This document shows positions 26,909 to 35,816 of a stretch of 64,000 nt of DNA, piece after piece; the first letter of the stretch is position 1, and the number at the start of each line of letters is the position of its first letter. Origin of the DNA: Candidatus Rifleibacterium amylolyticum (lineage in GTDB: Bacteria > Muiribacteriota > Ozemobacteria > Ozemobacterales > Ozemobacteraceae); the NCBI GenBank assembly GCA_009917695.1, contig JAACJG010000002.1, forward strand, positions 186,001 to 250,000, read 5' to 3'. Below the pieces are notes generated by a model that saw nothing but the letters and a program-made list of their open reading frames with translations, was not told the DNA's origin and searched no databases. Position numbers and translations under genes: made by a program.

Positions 26909-29891
26909 CACTAAGGTAGAATCATCTCGACAGCTGAAAATCGGGCGCAGCATGTTTCTCAGGCTGGCCCCGGTGATGCTGTGGATATTGGCAATCTGCC
27001 TGCCAATGCTTATTGGCAGCCGCGTTTACTTTATCTCTCTCAGACAGAGACGAATTGATATTGCCGATCAGGCGAGGCAGCAACTGATGGCAAAGGCTCA
27101 GCAACTATCCTTCAGACTTCAGCCCAAAACCATTGCCAGAAATTTTTTCGAGATTGAAAACTATGACTGGCACTTTGCTAACTACCGCTATAACTCAGTA
27201 AAAAATGTATTCGAAAATCTGCCGGTGGTTAAATCACTGCCGGACTTCGATAAAAGCATTGACAGCGAGTTGGTTCGATTCAGCAGATACATCGAAGCTA
27301 ATTTCAAATTTGCGCCTGAGTTTTTGTTTGCGCTCGACGAAAATGTAGAAGATTGTGGCATACTTGTATCGAAACGCCTCGATCTTCTGGATGACGAACG
27401 GCTTGCACTGCGGGAAGAACTTTCCGAAATCTGCAAAAGGTTGAACTACACAGCAATCTTCGCAGATCAGACGCCGAGAGAATTGAGACACTACAAGGAT
27501 TTTCCAGTCTTCAATAAATTACTGGGTATCGCTCATCCTTTTAACACACGAGCCTGGCGAATCGATGGCAGATTTTCGGCAAAACTTAATCAGAACATTT
27601 ATCTGGTAACCATGTGCTGTCCGCTACTGAACAATCGGCAAAATCATGTGCTTATGGGGTTTACCATCGACAACATCAGGCAGGACATCATACTCGATCG
27701 ACTCTGCGACTCGCTCAGTGATGAGTTTATCAGCCTGAAGTCCGGCCTGTCAGCTGAACACAATTTTCCGCTTTTTATCGGACAGGGTGATAAAGTCGAA
27801 ATGTTGACCAGATTACCAGTTGCTTTTGAACAGCTTTTCAGCGCAAAAATGAACAAAAAGACAGATAAAAAGACGGTGATCAAACTTACTGCCAACACCA
27901 AAGCTTCTGACCGACAATTCGAACTGGCTATAGACAAAGTCAAGATTGTGCTCTTTATTCTGGCCGGCATCAGCCTGCTGATCGCGGTCAGCCTCTCGAT
28001 GGGAAGAATTGAAGTCAAAGCGGGCCTGACCGGAATAATAGCAACGAGTTTTGTCGCCTGCATGGCCTTTCCACTGTCTGCAATATTCTGGCAGGGTTTG
28101 TTGCAATACCATTCGAATAGAGAAAGCGACACCCAGCAAGTCATGCATAAGATCTCGCGTAATATCAGAGAACTCGATCAGAGCTTTCTGCTGCAAAGTT
28201 ATCGTCGCATGCTGCTGCTCAAATTCATCGCTGCAGGTTTTGAGCGACTGCCCATGCCTGCCTGGGGGCGCATGGCCAGGCTTATGTTTTCTGACCAGGC
28301 AGAAGACCGCTTTTCAAATCATTTTAGAACTTATTATCTCTACGATGCCCTCGATCGCGAATTTTACCGTGGTCAGGTTAAAACCGAAAATCAGGTCATA
28401 AGCGAGATGTCGCGCCTTTTCGTAGGTGTTTCACGCAAGCTGATGATGCAGATTGGAGCGATGTCGGGCCTGAGCGAAAATGACCGCAACCGGATAGGGC
28501 AGATCGCCGATTTTGCATCAGGTCTGATGGAGCAGCTTATGCGACCAAAATTGCTGAATCAGATTTATAAAACCCAGGGCGAGCTTTTTATGAGTGACTT
28601 TATGGCCAGGCGTTCTTTACTCTGCAGTCATTTTCTCAAAGCCGCCGGAAAAATCGTAGGATTCATGATTTTTGTGACTGAGAACTATCAGTTGATGGAA
28701 CTCATTGGCGAGATGCAGCAGGAAGGCCTTTTCCCTTCACGGCTGGCGGTTGATGATTACGATGTTGAACTGGTTTTCTACCCGATCGATGATTATGCTG
28801 AGCGTGGACTCAAAAGTCGCATAGCTTACAGCGACAAAAACAGCGTATCTCAGAATGACGGTTTTAAGGAAATTGCAAACTCTCTGTATGCTGGCGCTGA
28901 CTTCAATCAGATAAACAATCTGCACCTGAAAGACCCGCATCTGATAGTTACCGACAAAATCTTCGAAAACAATGTATTTGTATTTGCACTGGCAAGGCCG
29001 GTAAAAAGCCGTCATCAAGTTCCCTGGCCCCTGATTGCTTTAACGCTGGTTGCAGTCACAAGTTGTCTGACTCTGGCGGCTGGCGTAGCTAGAATGTTAC
29101 TGATGCAGATTCCCCCGTTTCTCTTCGCCATGCGACAGATAGAAAACGACAGATACGACTGGCAACTTGCTCTGCCCGGCAGCGATGAGTTTGCTGAGCT
29201 CGCTGTATCGATCAATTCGATGCGGGTCAGTCTGCTCGAGCGAAAGAAAATGATGCAGCTGGTTTCGGCCAACGCGATCGAAGCGGCTCAATCAGACCTT
29301 AAACAGCAAAGCCGGGCAAAACGGCGCGAAGCGGCGATTCTTTTTTGCGATATCAGAAGCTTTACCACAATAAGCGAAAGCAGGTCTGCCGAAGAAGTTG
29401 TCGAAATGCTCAACCATTACTTTTCGCGCATGTGCCCGATCATTGAGGCTCAGGGCGGATTTGTCGACAAACTCATCGGCGATGCCATTCAGGCCGTATT
29501 TTACGGCGATGCAGCGACAGCCGTTCTGACTGCCGCAAAATGCGCAGTGCAGATGCGGGTAAGCCTCGGCGATTTTAATCAACAACGAGTAAACCAGGGG
29601 CTGTTTACCATAGATAACGGCATTGGCATAGCAGCCGGAACAGTGATAACCGGGCTGGTCGGCTCGCAGACCGGCAAACTCGACGCCGCACTGCTCGGCA
29701 ACGTATTGCAAAAAGCTCAGAAACTTGAAGCACAAAGCAAACATGCTGTTGACAGCAAAATCCTGCTCGATCACGAAAGCTGGCAAAAGGTCAGAGACAA
29801 AATTATCGTCAGAACGTTCAGCGATCCTTCTTCTACCGAATCGCCAGGTAAATGTCTGTATGAACTGGTAAAAATCAAAGAAACGACATGA
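26886..29891 (+). CDS. Membrane class III nucleotide cyclase, C1-like half (pair 1, partner B)
   Basis: A 1001-residue protein with the same plan as its neighbour: spans at about 27-46, 354-373, 376-402 and 714-738, HAMP-like linker, and cyclase domain about 814-985. Both metal aspartates are present (Asp822 in ILFCDIRSFTT, Asp866 in DKLIGDAIQAVF), as is Lys862. The opposite half of the site is lost. Where YTVIGDxVNLAARLE is expected it reads AALLGNVLQKAQKLE, so Thr is Ala935, Asn is Gln942 and Arg is Lys946. On its own it should not be able to stabilise the transition state. It complements the preceding gene product exactly. An ATG 66 nt downstream is an alternative start. Confidence 0.9.
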   Translation: MSSSPTDNTKVESSRQLKIGRSMFLRLAPVMLWILAICLPMLIGSRVYFISLRQRRIDIADQARQQLMAKAQQLSFRLQPKTIARNFFEIENYDWHFANYRYNSVKNVFENLPVVKSLPDFDKSIDSELVRFSRYIEANFKFAPEFLFALDENVEDCGILVSKRLDLLDDERLALREELSEICKRLNYTAIFADQTPRELRHYKDFPVFNKLLGIAHPFNTRAWRIDGRFSAKLNQNIYLVTMCCPLLNNRQNHVLMGFTIDNIRQDIILDRLCDSLSDEFISLKSGLSAEHNFPLFIGQGDKVEMLTRLPVAFEQLFSAKMNKKTDKKTVIKLTANTKASDRQFELAIDKVKIVLFILAGISLLIAVSLSMGRIEVKAGLTGIIATSFVACMAFPLSAIFWQGLLQYHSNRESDTQQVMHKISRNIRELDQSFLLQSYRRMLLLKFIAAGFERLPMPAWGRMARLMFSDQAEDRFSNHFRTYYLYDALDREFYRGQVKTENQVISEMSRLFVGVSRKLMMQIGAMSGLSENDRNRIGQIADFASGLMEQLMRPKLLNQIYKTQGELFMSDFMARRSLLCSHFLKAAGKIVGFMIFVTENYQLMELIGEMQQEGLFPSRLAVDDYDVELVFYPIDDYAERGLKSRIAYSDKNSVSQNDGFKEIANSLYAGADFNQINNLHLKDPHLIVTDKIFENNVFVFALARPVKSRHQVPWPLIALTLVAVTSCLTLAAGVARMLLMQIPPFLFAMRQIENDRYDWQLALPGSDEFAELAVSINSMRVSLLERKKMMQLVSANAIEAAQSDLKQQSRAKRREAAILFCDIRSFTTISESRSAEEVVEMLNHYFSRMCPIIEAQGGFVDKLIGDAIQAVFYGDAATAVLTAAKCAVQMRVSLGDFNQQRVNQGLFTIDNGIGIAAGTVITGLVGSQTGKLDAALLGNVLQKAQKLEAQSKHAVDSKILLDHESWQKVRDKIIVRTFSDPSSTESPGKCLYELVKIKETT

Positions 29892-29904
29892 CAAAAAAAG
29901 CTTT

Positions 29905-32835
29905 ATGAAAACCATCAGACCAGAAAGACTTTCGAATACCAGACTTTTTGTGTTCTGGCTGATCGTTTTTGTGCTGCCACTGATAACTGCCAGAATACTG
30001 GTTAATCTGCATGCCAACCAGCTGACGCAAACCGAAGAGAGCGATCTCAGAACAGCCCTGCGCCAGGAAATGAGTCTCTATCTAACCGACCTCGAGCTCA
30101 GCAGCCAGATTGAAAAACAGATAAAAAAGGTTGAACGACTGCTCGCAAGTGAGCTTGCCGCGAGCGCCAAACCTTATGATGCAAAAAATATCTGCGGCCT
30201 CTCACAGCGTTTTTTCGAAGAAACCGGCATATTCATGCCGGCGCTGATCGCGGCTTATATTCCAGAAAGCAGAGAAACCGAGATATTGCGCATAAATACC
30301 GATTCTCTCAATCCCGGGCGCAAGTCGCTCGAGATAATTCTGACTTATCTCAACGATCTGACCAATAACTCAAACGCTGAAAACCAGGCCAGGCTCTATC
30401 AGCAGATCTGCCGGTCTGCCTTTGGCGAGTTGCTGCAACCGGCCAGGCAACCAGGTCTTCTGGTCAGTGGTTTTTTGAGCAAAGGCCGTGGCGACCGTGC
30501 CTTTGTTTATCACAACAGTATCGAAATCCGCAGAAATGGGAAAAAATTCATTTTGTTTGCAGTATTTGCTGAAGCTGAAACTGGACTCAAGGAACTGCTG
30601 AATCTGGCCAGGCAACAGAACAGCAGCCCTGCAATCACCAGAAGCTTCGCGATGATGAGCACCGCGGCTGACCGCGACTTTTTTTTCGACCGCCACAACA
30701 ACCTGAGTTACGCTGTACCGATACCTCCGGCAGTCTTACGAACTGGCTCGCATGCTGGCAAAGACTGGTATTCCAACATCTTCGCAACGAACAAGGCATT
30801 AGAGAAACCTGCCCGACTGCCTTTTGCCGTGGTAACTCACCAGCCAGAAACCTCCAGACAAAAGAATGTTTCCGGGAATGATCTCGCCAATCTTTTACTG
30901 CTGGCATTCTTTTTCATCGGCACGGCACTCGTTCATCAGATCGCAACTCTCCGCTTCGCCCGGGCACCGATCAACCGCAAGTTTGCCCTTTGTATCATGC
31001 TTTCGACAGTTCTGCCATTTTCAGTATTGATCGTATCTGCATACCGTTACACGAGGCATTTCAGCCTGAGCATGATTCAAAACCGCCTGCACCAGATGGG
31101 GAACGAGCTATACCTCATCGAAGCAAACATTCACAGCCACTCCCAGCGCAAAAGATTCAACATCTACACATTTCTCAAGCGTTTGCAGAACAGCTCACAC
31201 CTTTCATCAACAAGGCTCAGACAGATGCTCGACGATGAATTCGGCCGACTCTACATCGGCTATATGTTTTTCCGCAACGATGCGACTCTGATCGAGCGAT
31301 TGCCCGATACGAGAACAGCCAGCAGTGACGACCGCAGCAAATTACTTCTGATGCGGGACCTTACCCTGGCGCAGTTTTACGATGTTTTTGTCCACTCCTC
31401 AGCACTTGCCAGAAATTTTGCCGAAAACAGCGCGATGATTCCAGACTTCAAGCGCTGGCGTGCATTTTCAGTGCATTACAATCCAATTGACCGGAACTCA
31501 TTCTCGATACAGGATGGAGAGAATTTTCCGGTGAAAATCTCAGAGCGGCAATACATAGAGTATTCCACTCACAACCTGTTCAGTAATCCTTCGGCAAAAG
31601 CGGTGTGGGCAGGTCTTATTCTGCTGGTCGATGCACACGCAACCGCCGAAAACTATCTGAACCAGCTGCCAGGGCATACTTTTACCCGAACTCATGGCGA
31701 CTCGCTGACCCATACCGCCATATTTCGCCTGAATACGCAGGAGCAGATCGACCGGCAGATCGCCTGGCCCCGCAACGCCCTTTCCGACAACCTGATGCTG
31801 CAAACCGCCATGAGTCTGGCTTCAGGAAAAACAGAATCGGCATGGTACAGCTTCGACAAAACCGGTGCCGTAAACCTGTTCTGCGCCAGGGCCGTTTCTG
31901 ACACGCCTTTTGTTGTTGTTTCACGCGGCGAACTGACGGTTACCAACGTAATCGAAGCCTTTCTACCGGTGCTTCTGCTGCTGGTAATAATTTATCTGCT
32001 GGCACTGACCAAGCTGCTGAGCCTGATTCTTGCCGAAAGCTTCATCAAGCCGGTCAACCTCATGCTTGACGGCCTGACTGCGCTGGATAAAGGCTTTTAT
32101 CCGGTTGTCGCCTGTGACTCTGCCAATGAGCTGGGCAGCCTGGTCGGCGATTTCAACGACATGGTCGAAGGCATGCGGCAACGGCGAATTCTCGAACGCT
32201 TTATATCAGACGAAGTTTCGCAGACAGTTGCCGAGAGTGCTTCAGACCCCGACAAGCTTGCCGGCAACCTGGTGCATCGCGCAATCATGCTCATTCATAT
32301 CCATAATTTTGATGAGCTGTGCGAAAAACTCGAGCCGGAATCAGTTATTGCACTGCTCAATATTTACTTCAGCAAACTTGAACCTGCTGTTACCTCGCAG
32401 GGTGGGCAGATCGACAAATACATCGGCGATGCCATAATGGTAAGCTTTGCCGGCGAGCGCTGCGGTGGGAAGCCTGAACTGGCCGCCTGTATGACCTCTT
32501 TGCAATGCCGCGGCAAAATGCCTGAAATCATGGCCAGATTAGCAGAAAGAGGGCTGCCGGCGATAGTTATCGGCACAGGAATCGCCGCCGGCACGGTAAT
32601 TCTCGGCAAAATCGGTGCGCGCAACGGGCGCAAGGATTTTACTCTGATCGGCGACGCAGTGAATCTGGCCGCAAGGCTTGAGAGCGCATCGCGATTCGAT
32701 GGCAGACCGCATATTCTGATTTCTGAAAGTGTCAGAACAGCTGCGGCGAACATTCGCTGCAAGCCGCATGCCCGGCTCAAGGTCAAAGGCAAAGAAAATG
32801 CAGTTGAAGTCTTTGAACTGGAGGAAATCGCCTGA
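29905..32835 (+). CDS. Membrane class III nucleotide cyclase, C2-like half (pair 2, partner A)
   Basis: A 976-residue paralogue of the protein at 23909. Spans lie at about 14-33, 328-349, 360-383 and 683-710, followed by a HAMP-like linker (LGSLVGDFNDMVEGMRQRR) and the cyclase domain from about 792. The first metal ligand is again His (His798 in IMLIHIHNF). Kept residues are Lys838 and Asp842 (DKYIGDAIMVSF) and Thr913, Asn920 and Arg924 (FTLIGDAVNLAARLE). The same Asp-to-His change in both paralogues argues for a kept feature, not random decay. The 13-nt gap to the gene before it contrasts with the 1-nt overlap to its partner downstream. Confidence 0.9.
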   Translation: MKTIRPERLSNTRLFVFWLIVFVLPLITARILVNLHANQLTQTEESDLRTALRQEMSLYLTDLELSSQIEKQIKKVERLLASELAASAKPYDAKNICGLSQRFFEETGIFMPALIAAYIPESRETEILRINTDSLNPGRKSLEIILTYLNDLTNNSNAENQARLYQQICRSAFGELLQPARQPGLLVSGFLSKGRGDRAFVYHNSIEIRRNGKKFILFAVFAEAETGLKELLNLARQQNSSPAITRSFAMMSTAADRDFFFDRHNNLSYAVPIPPAVLRTGSHAGKDWYSNIFATNKALEKPARLPFAVVTHQPETSRQKNVSGNDLANLLLLAFFFIGTALVHQIATLRFARAPINRKFALCIMLSTVLPFSVLIVSAYRYTRHFSLSMIQNRLHQMGNELYLIEANIHSHSQRKRFNIYTFLKRLQNSSHLSSTRLRQMLDDEFGRLYIGYMFFRNDATLIERLPDTRTASSDDRSKLLLMRDLTLAQFYDVFVHSSALARNFAENSAMIPDFKRWRAFSVHYNPIDRNSFSIQDGENFPVKISERQYIEYSTHNLFSNPSAKAVWAGLILLVDAHATAENYLNQLPGHTFTRTHGDSLTHTAIFRLNTQEQIDRQIAWPRNALSDNLMLQTAMSLASGKTESAWYSFDKTGAVNLFCARAVSDTPFVVVSRGELTVTNVIEAFLPVLLLLVIIYLLALTKLLSLILAESFIKPVNLMLDGLTALDKGFYPVVACDSANELGSLVGDFNDMVEGMRQRRILERFISDEVSQTVAESASDPDKLAGNLVHRAIMLIHIHNFDELCEKLEPESVIALLNIYFSKLEPAVTSQGGQIDKYIGDAIMVSFAGERCGGKPELAACMTSLQCRGKMPEIMARLAERGLPAIVIGTGIAAGTVILGKIGARNGRKDFTLIGDAVNLAARLESASRFDGRPHILISESVRTAAANIRCKPHARLKVKGKENAVEVFELEEIA

Positions 32836-35816
32836 TGCAGCGCATTTACATCAGTTCAAAACCAGGCCGGCTGACAAGATACGCACCGCTGCTGCTATGG
32901 TTCATGGCAGTGCTTTTACCACTTTTTGCCGCCAGGTTGATTTTCAGTTCTGCCATAAAAATGGAAAACGATCTCTATCGCTCACGCATGCAGCAGAAGC
33001 TCAGAGTAGAACTGCAGAAATATGATACTGCACTTCACCCCGGGAATTTCTTGAGCGATGCAATTGCGAGAAGCGCAAGCGAACAAATCATGCGGAACTG
33101 GATAAACGGCCGGGAATATAGCGCCGATTACCGCACTCATCCTGTTCTCAGCCATTTGCCGGCGATGTTTGCCTCAGACTCTTCGACGATCGAAAATTTT
33201 GTTGAACTCAGCCAGCGCCTGACAGGAATGAGCCCTCAGATTGTTTTCGTCATCTCTGAACAGGAAAAAGACTGCCAGTGGAGCCTGAAATCGCCGTTCG
33301 ATGTACCAGAAGATGATGCCGCTGTAAAACGAGAGCTTGCCGGAGTCTGGCAGATAATGGAAATGCGCAACAGCTTTGGCAAACGGCCAGTGCCGGCAGA
33401 ATACGATGTTCTCGAAAATTTCCCTATATTTGACAGGGTATTGGGTCTTCTACAGCCGTTAAAGACTTCTTATGGCTCGATTATCGAACGCTACTCTTCC
33501 CAGGCCCGAGATGTAGTCTATCTGACCTGCCTGCCAGTTCCTGCCGGCATTACCGGAAAGGCTAACCGCTATATCATGGCGGGATTCTGCCGGTCGGCCT
33601 TTTCTACTCAATTCATGCTCGAAAAAACCACGAAAAGCTTTACAAAATCAGGTTTCAGCCACCGGGCAGCATTGTCTTCAGAAAAGATACTGCCTGCCTT
33701 CAAAGAAACTGATGAGCTGATGGTGCTTACCGGTCAGGTTCCAATGCTTTTTGCCAGGCTCTTTGCAGAAGTTAAGCTGCCACCGGGCCATCAACCGGCA
33801 ATCAGCATCAGCTGCCCCAGACTTTCGCCAGATGCAAAGGCAAAAAACAATCTGGTTGAACTGCTGCTGAAACTGGTGGCAGTATTATCTTTCATGCTAC
33901 CGGTGGCGGCGATGCTTGGGCGCATTGGCACCGCGGCCAAATTGTACAAACTGGTGCGCGCCTGTTTTTTGATCGGTATTCTGCTGCCCCTGGCAGCTTC
34001 TGTCTGGCTCGGCATCTGCCACATCAATTCAAAAAAACAGCTGGAAACCGAGCAGCTGCTTGATTTTATGCAGAATCAGCTGACTCTGACGGAACAGAAA
34101 ATACTTTTGCAGCAATCGCGCAGTGTTCTGTTTCAGAATATTTTCGCAGAAAGCGCCGGCAACCTGACTGCCGAAAGATTGCGCCAGCTGAATCAGATTA
34201 CCAGATACGTCAGTACCATGCCAAAAAACAAGAACCTGATAGATGTCTGCCCACGCATGAACAGACGGTTTTACACATACTTTTTCGTTCATCCTGAAAT
34301 CGATGGCGATATAATCGGCCTGGCATCAGGCCAGGGGCAGGCGGCCGGAACTCTCAATCCTGTTTTTTCAAGTCCCGCCCGTGAAGTTCTGTTTCAGCTT
34401 GGAGCCTACAAAAGGATGTCTGGCGACAAGGCTCGCAACCTGCTGCAGAAATCGCAACTGACCATGGGTCTAATCGATGTCGCCATCGACCTCAAATTGT
34501 TATCAAGAACATTCGCCGAAGAACGCTCGCCTGTTTTCAACAGCATGACGACGGGCAGAGAATGCATCACCAGCATTTTCTGGAAAAACCGCAAGCACGA
34601 AAAATCCGGGATCATTTTCCTGCAGTCGAATCGCGAAGGCTGGAAAAATGAAATTCTCGAACTGATCGAAGAGGGACTTTTGCAGACGGTTTTTCACCAG
34701 AATGGCTACGAAATCACGCTGCATGTTTACTTTCCAAATCCTCATCGACAGAGAGTTCTCGACAATGACGCGCACGAAGTTGTCGCCCGCTTTGCACCTG
34801 ATAAAAAAAGCCTGTGGGAGAGTGCTCAGGCGATGTTTCTAGTCTCAAAAACTTCACGCATCAACAACCTTGATTCAGATAAGCCGCACCTGCTGACCGG
34901 GCTGGAGGTAATCAAAGGCGATGCCTATCTTATGGCGCACGCAGTGCCAGTTCCCGGCATCCATCTGATCAGCGATGCAGCTATTTATCTGCTTCTCCTG
35001 CTGTTAGTCGTTATCAGCAGCTATTACCTCGCCGGCGGTGTTGCCTGGGTGCTGTTACGCTCGATTCCGGCTTTTCAGGCATCGATGCAGGAAATGGCAG
35101 AGCAGAATTTTCGCTGGCAGATAGAATTGAACAGCGGCGACGAGTTTGACAGGCTCGCGCACACTTTCAACCATCTTGGCCGCCAGCTTTACGAGAAACA
35201 GCAGATCAGCCAGCTGGTGTCACGCAACGTTCTCGACGTCATAAACTCAGGTGACGATCTGATGCTGCGTCCTGGCGGCAGCCGGGTAACCGCTTCGATA
35301 CTCTTTGCCGATATCCGCGGCTTCACGACTCTCACCGAAAAACACCAGCCCCAACAGATCGTATCGATGCTCAACGATTACTTTTCGCTGATGGCCGAGC
35401 AGATCGAGAGCCGCGGTGGCATCATCGACAAGTTGATTGGCGATGCTATTCAGGCGGTTTTTTATCATCATGAATGCGAAAATGGGGCTGAAGCCGCGGT
35501 AAAAGCCGGGATGGCCATGCGAGAAGCGTTGCCGGCATTCAATAAGCTTCGACAGCAACAGGGACTGTTCACGATCGACAATGGCGTTGGCATCTGCACC
35601 GGCAGCGTTATCTGCGGGCGCGTGGGTTCAGAACAGGGCAAACTCGATGCAACGCTGGTCGGCAGTCTGGTCGGTCAGGCAGCTCAGCTCGAAAGCATGA
35701 GCAAAGCCGGAGCCAGCAGTAAAGTGTTCATCGACCAGGCTACCGCAAAAATGCTTGGCAAATACCTGAACTGCCATCCCGTAGCCGCACAGAGCAACGT
35801 TTTTGAAGTGGCTTAG
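32835..35816 (+). CDS. Membrane class III nucleotide cyclase, C1-like half (pair 2, partner B)
   Basis: A 993-residue paralogue of the protein at 26886. Its ATG overlaps the previous stop (TGATG) and has GGAGG upstream, so translation is coupled to its partner. Spans lie at about 17-38, 338-362, 372-396 and 710-742, then a HAMP-like linker and the cyclase domain from about 818. The metal aspartates are present (Asp826 in ILFADIRGFTTL, Asp870 in DKLIGDAIQAVF), with Lys866 and Thr940. The transition-state pair is lost: Asn is Gly947 and Arg is Gln951 in ATLVGSLVGQAAQLE. It shares GLFTIDNG and the GKLDA segment with the other B partner, showing that the pairs arose by duplication. Confidence 0.9.
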   Translation: MQRIYISSKPGRLTRYAPLLLWFMAVLLPLFAARLIFSSAIKMENDLYRSRMQQKLRVELQKYDTALHPGNFLSDAIARSASEQIMRNWINGREYSADYRTHPVLSHLPAMFASDSSTIENFVELSQRLTGMSPQIVFVISEQEKDCQWSLKSPFDVPEDDAAVKRELAGVWQIMEMRNSFGKRPVPAEYDVLENFPIFDRVLGLLQPLKTSYGSIIERYSSQARDVVYLTCLPVPAGITGKANRYIMAGFCRSAFSTQFMLEKTTKSFTKSGFSHRAALSSEKILPAFKETDELMVLTGQVPMLFARLFAEVKLPPGHQPAISISCPRLSPDAKAKNNLVELLLKLVAVLSFMLPVAAMLGRIGTAAKLYKLVRACFLIGILLPLAASVWLGICHINSKKQLETEQLLDFMQNQLTLTEQKILLQQSRSVLFQNIFAESAGNLTAERLRQLNQITRYVSTMPKNKNLIDVCPRMNRRFYTYFFVHPEIDGDIIGLASGQGQAAGTLNPVFSSPAREVLFQLGAYKRMSGDKARNLLQKSQLTMGLIDVAIDLKLLSRTFAEERSPVFNSMTTGRECITSIFWKNRKHEKSGIIFLQSNREGWKNEILELIEEGLLQTVFHQNGYEITLHVYFPNPHRQRVLDNDAHEVVARFAPDKKSLWESAQAMFLVSKTSRINNLDSDKPHLLTGLEVIKGDAYLMAHAVPVPGIHLISDAAIYLLLLLLVVISSYYLAGGVAWVLLRSIPAFQASMQEMAEQNFRWQIELNSGDEFDRLAHTFNHLGRQLYEKQQISQLVSRNVLDVINSGDDLMLRPGGSRVTASILFADIRGFTTLTEKHQPQQIVSMLNDYFSLMAEQIESRGGIIDKLIGDAIQAVFYHHECENGAEAAVKAGMAMREALPAFNKLRQQQGLFTIDNGVGICTGSVICGRVGSEQGKLDATLVGSLVGQAAQLESMSKAGASSKVFIDQATAKMLGKYLNCHPVAAQSNVFEVA

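Noticed and set aside
29292-30017. 241-codon minus-strand frame across the second and third cyclase genes
   Set aside because: Antisense to two well-supported cyclase genes; the peptide has no recognisable domain.
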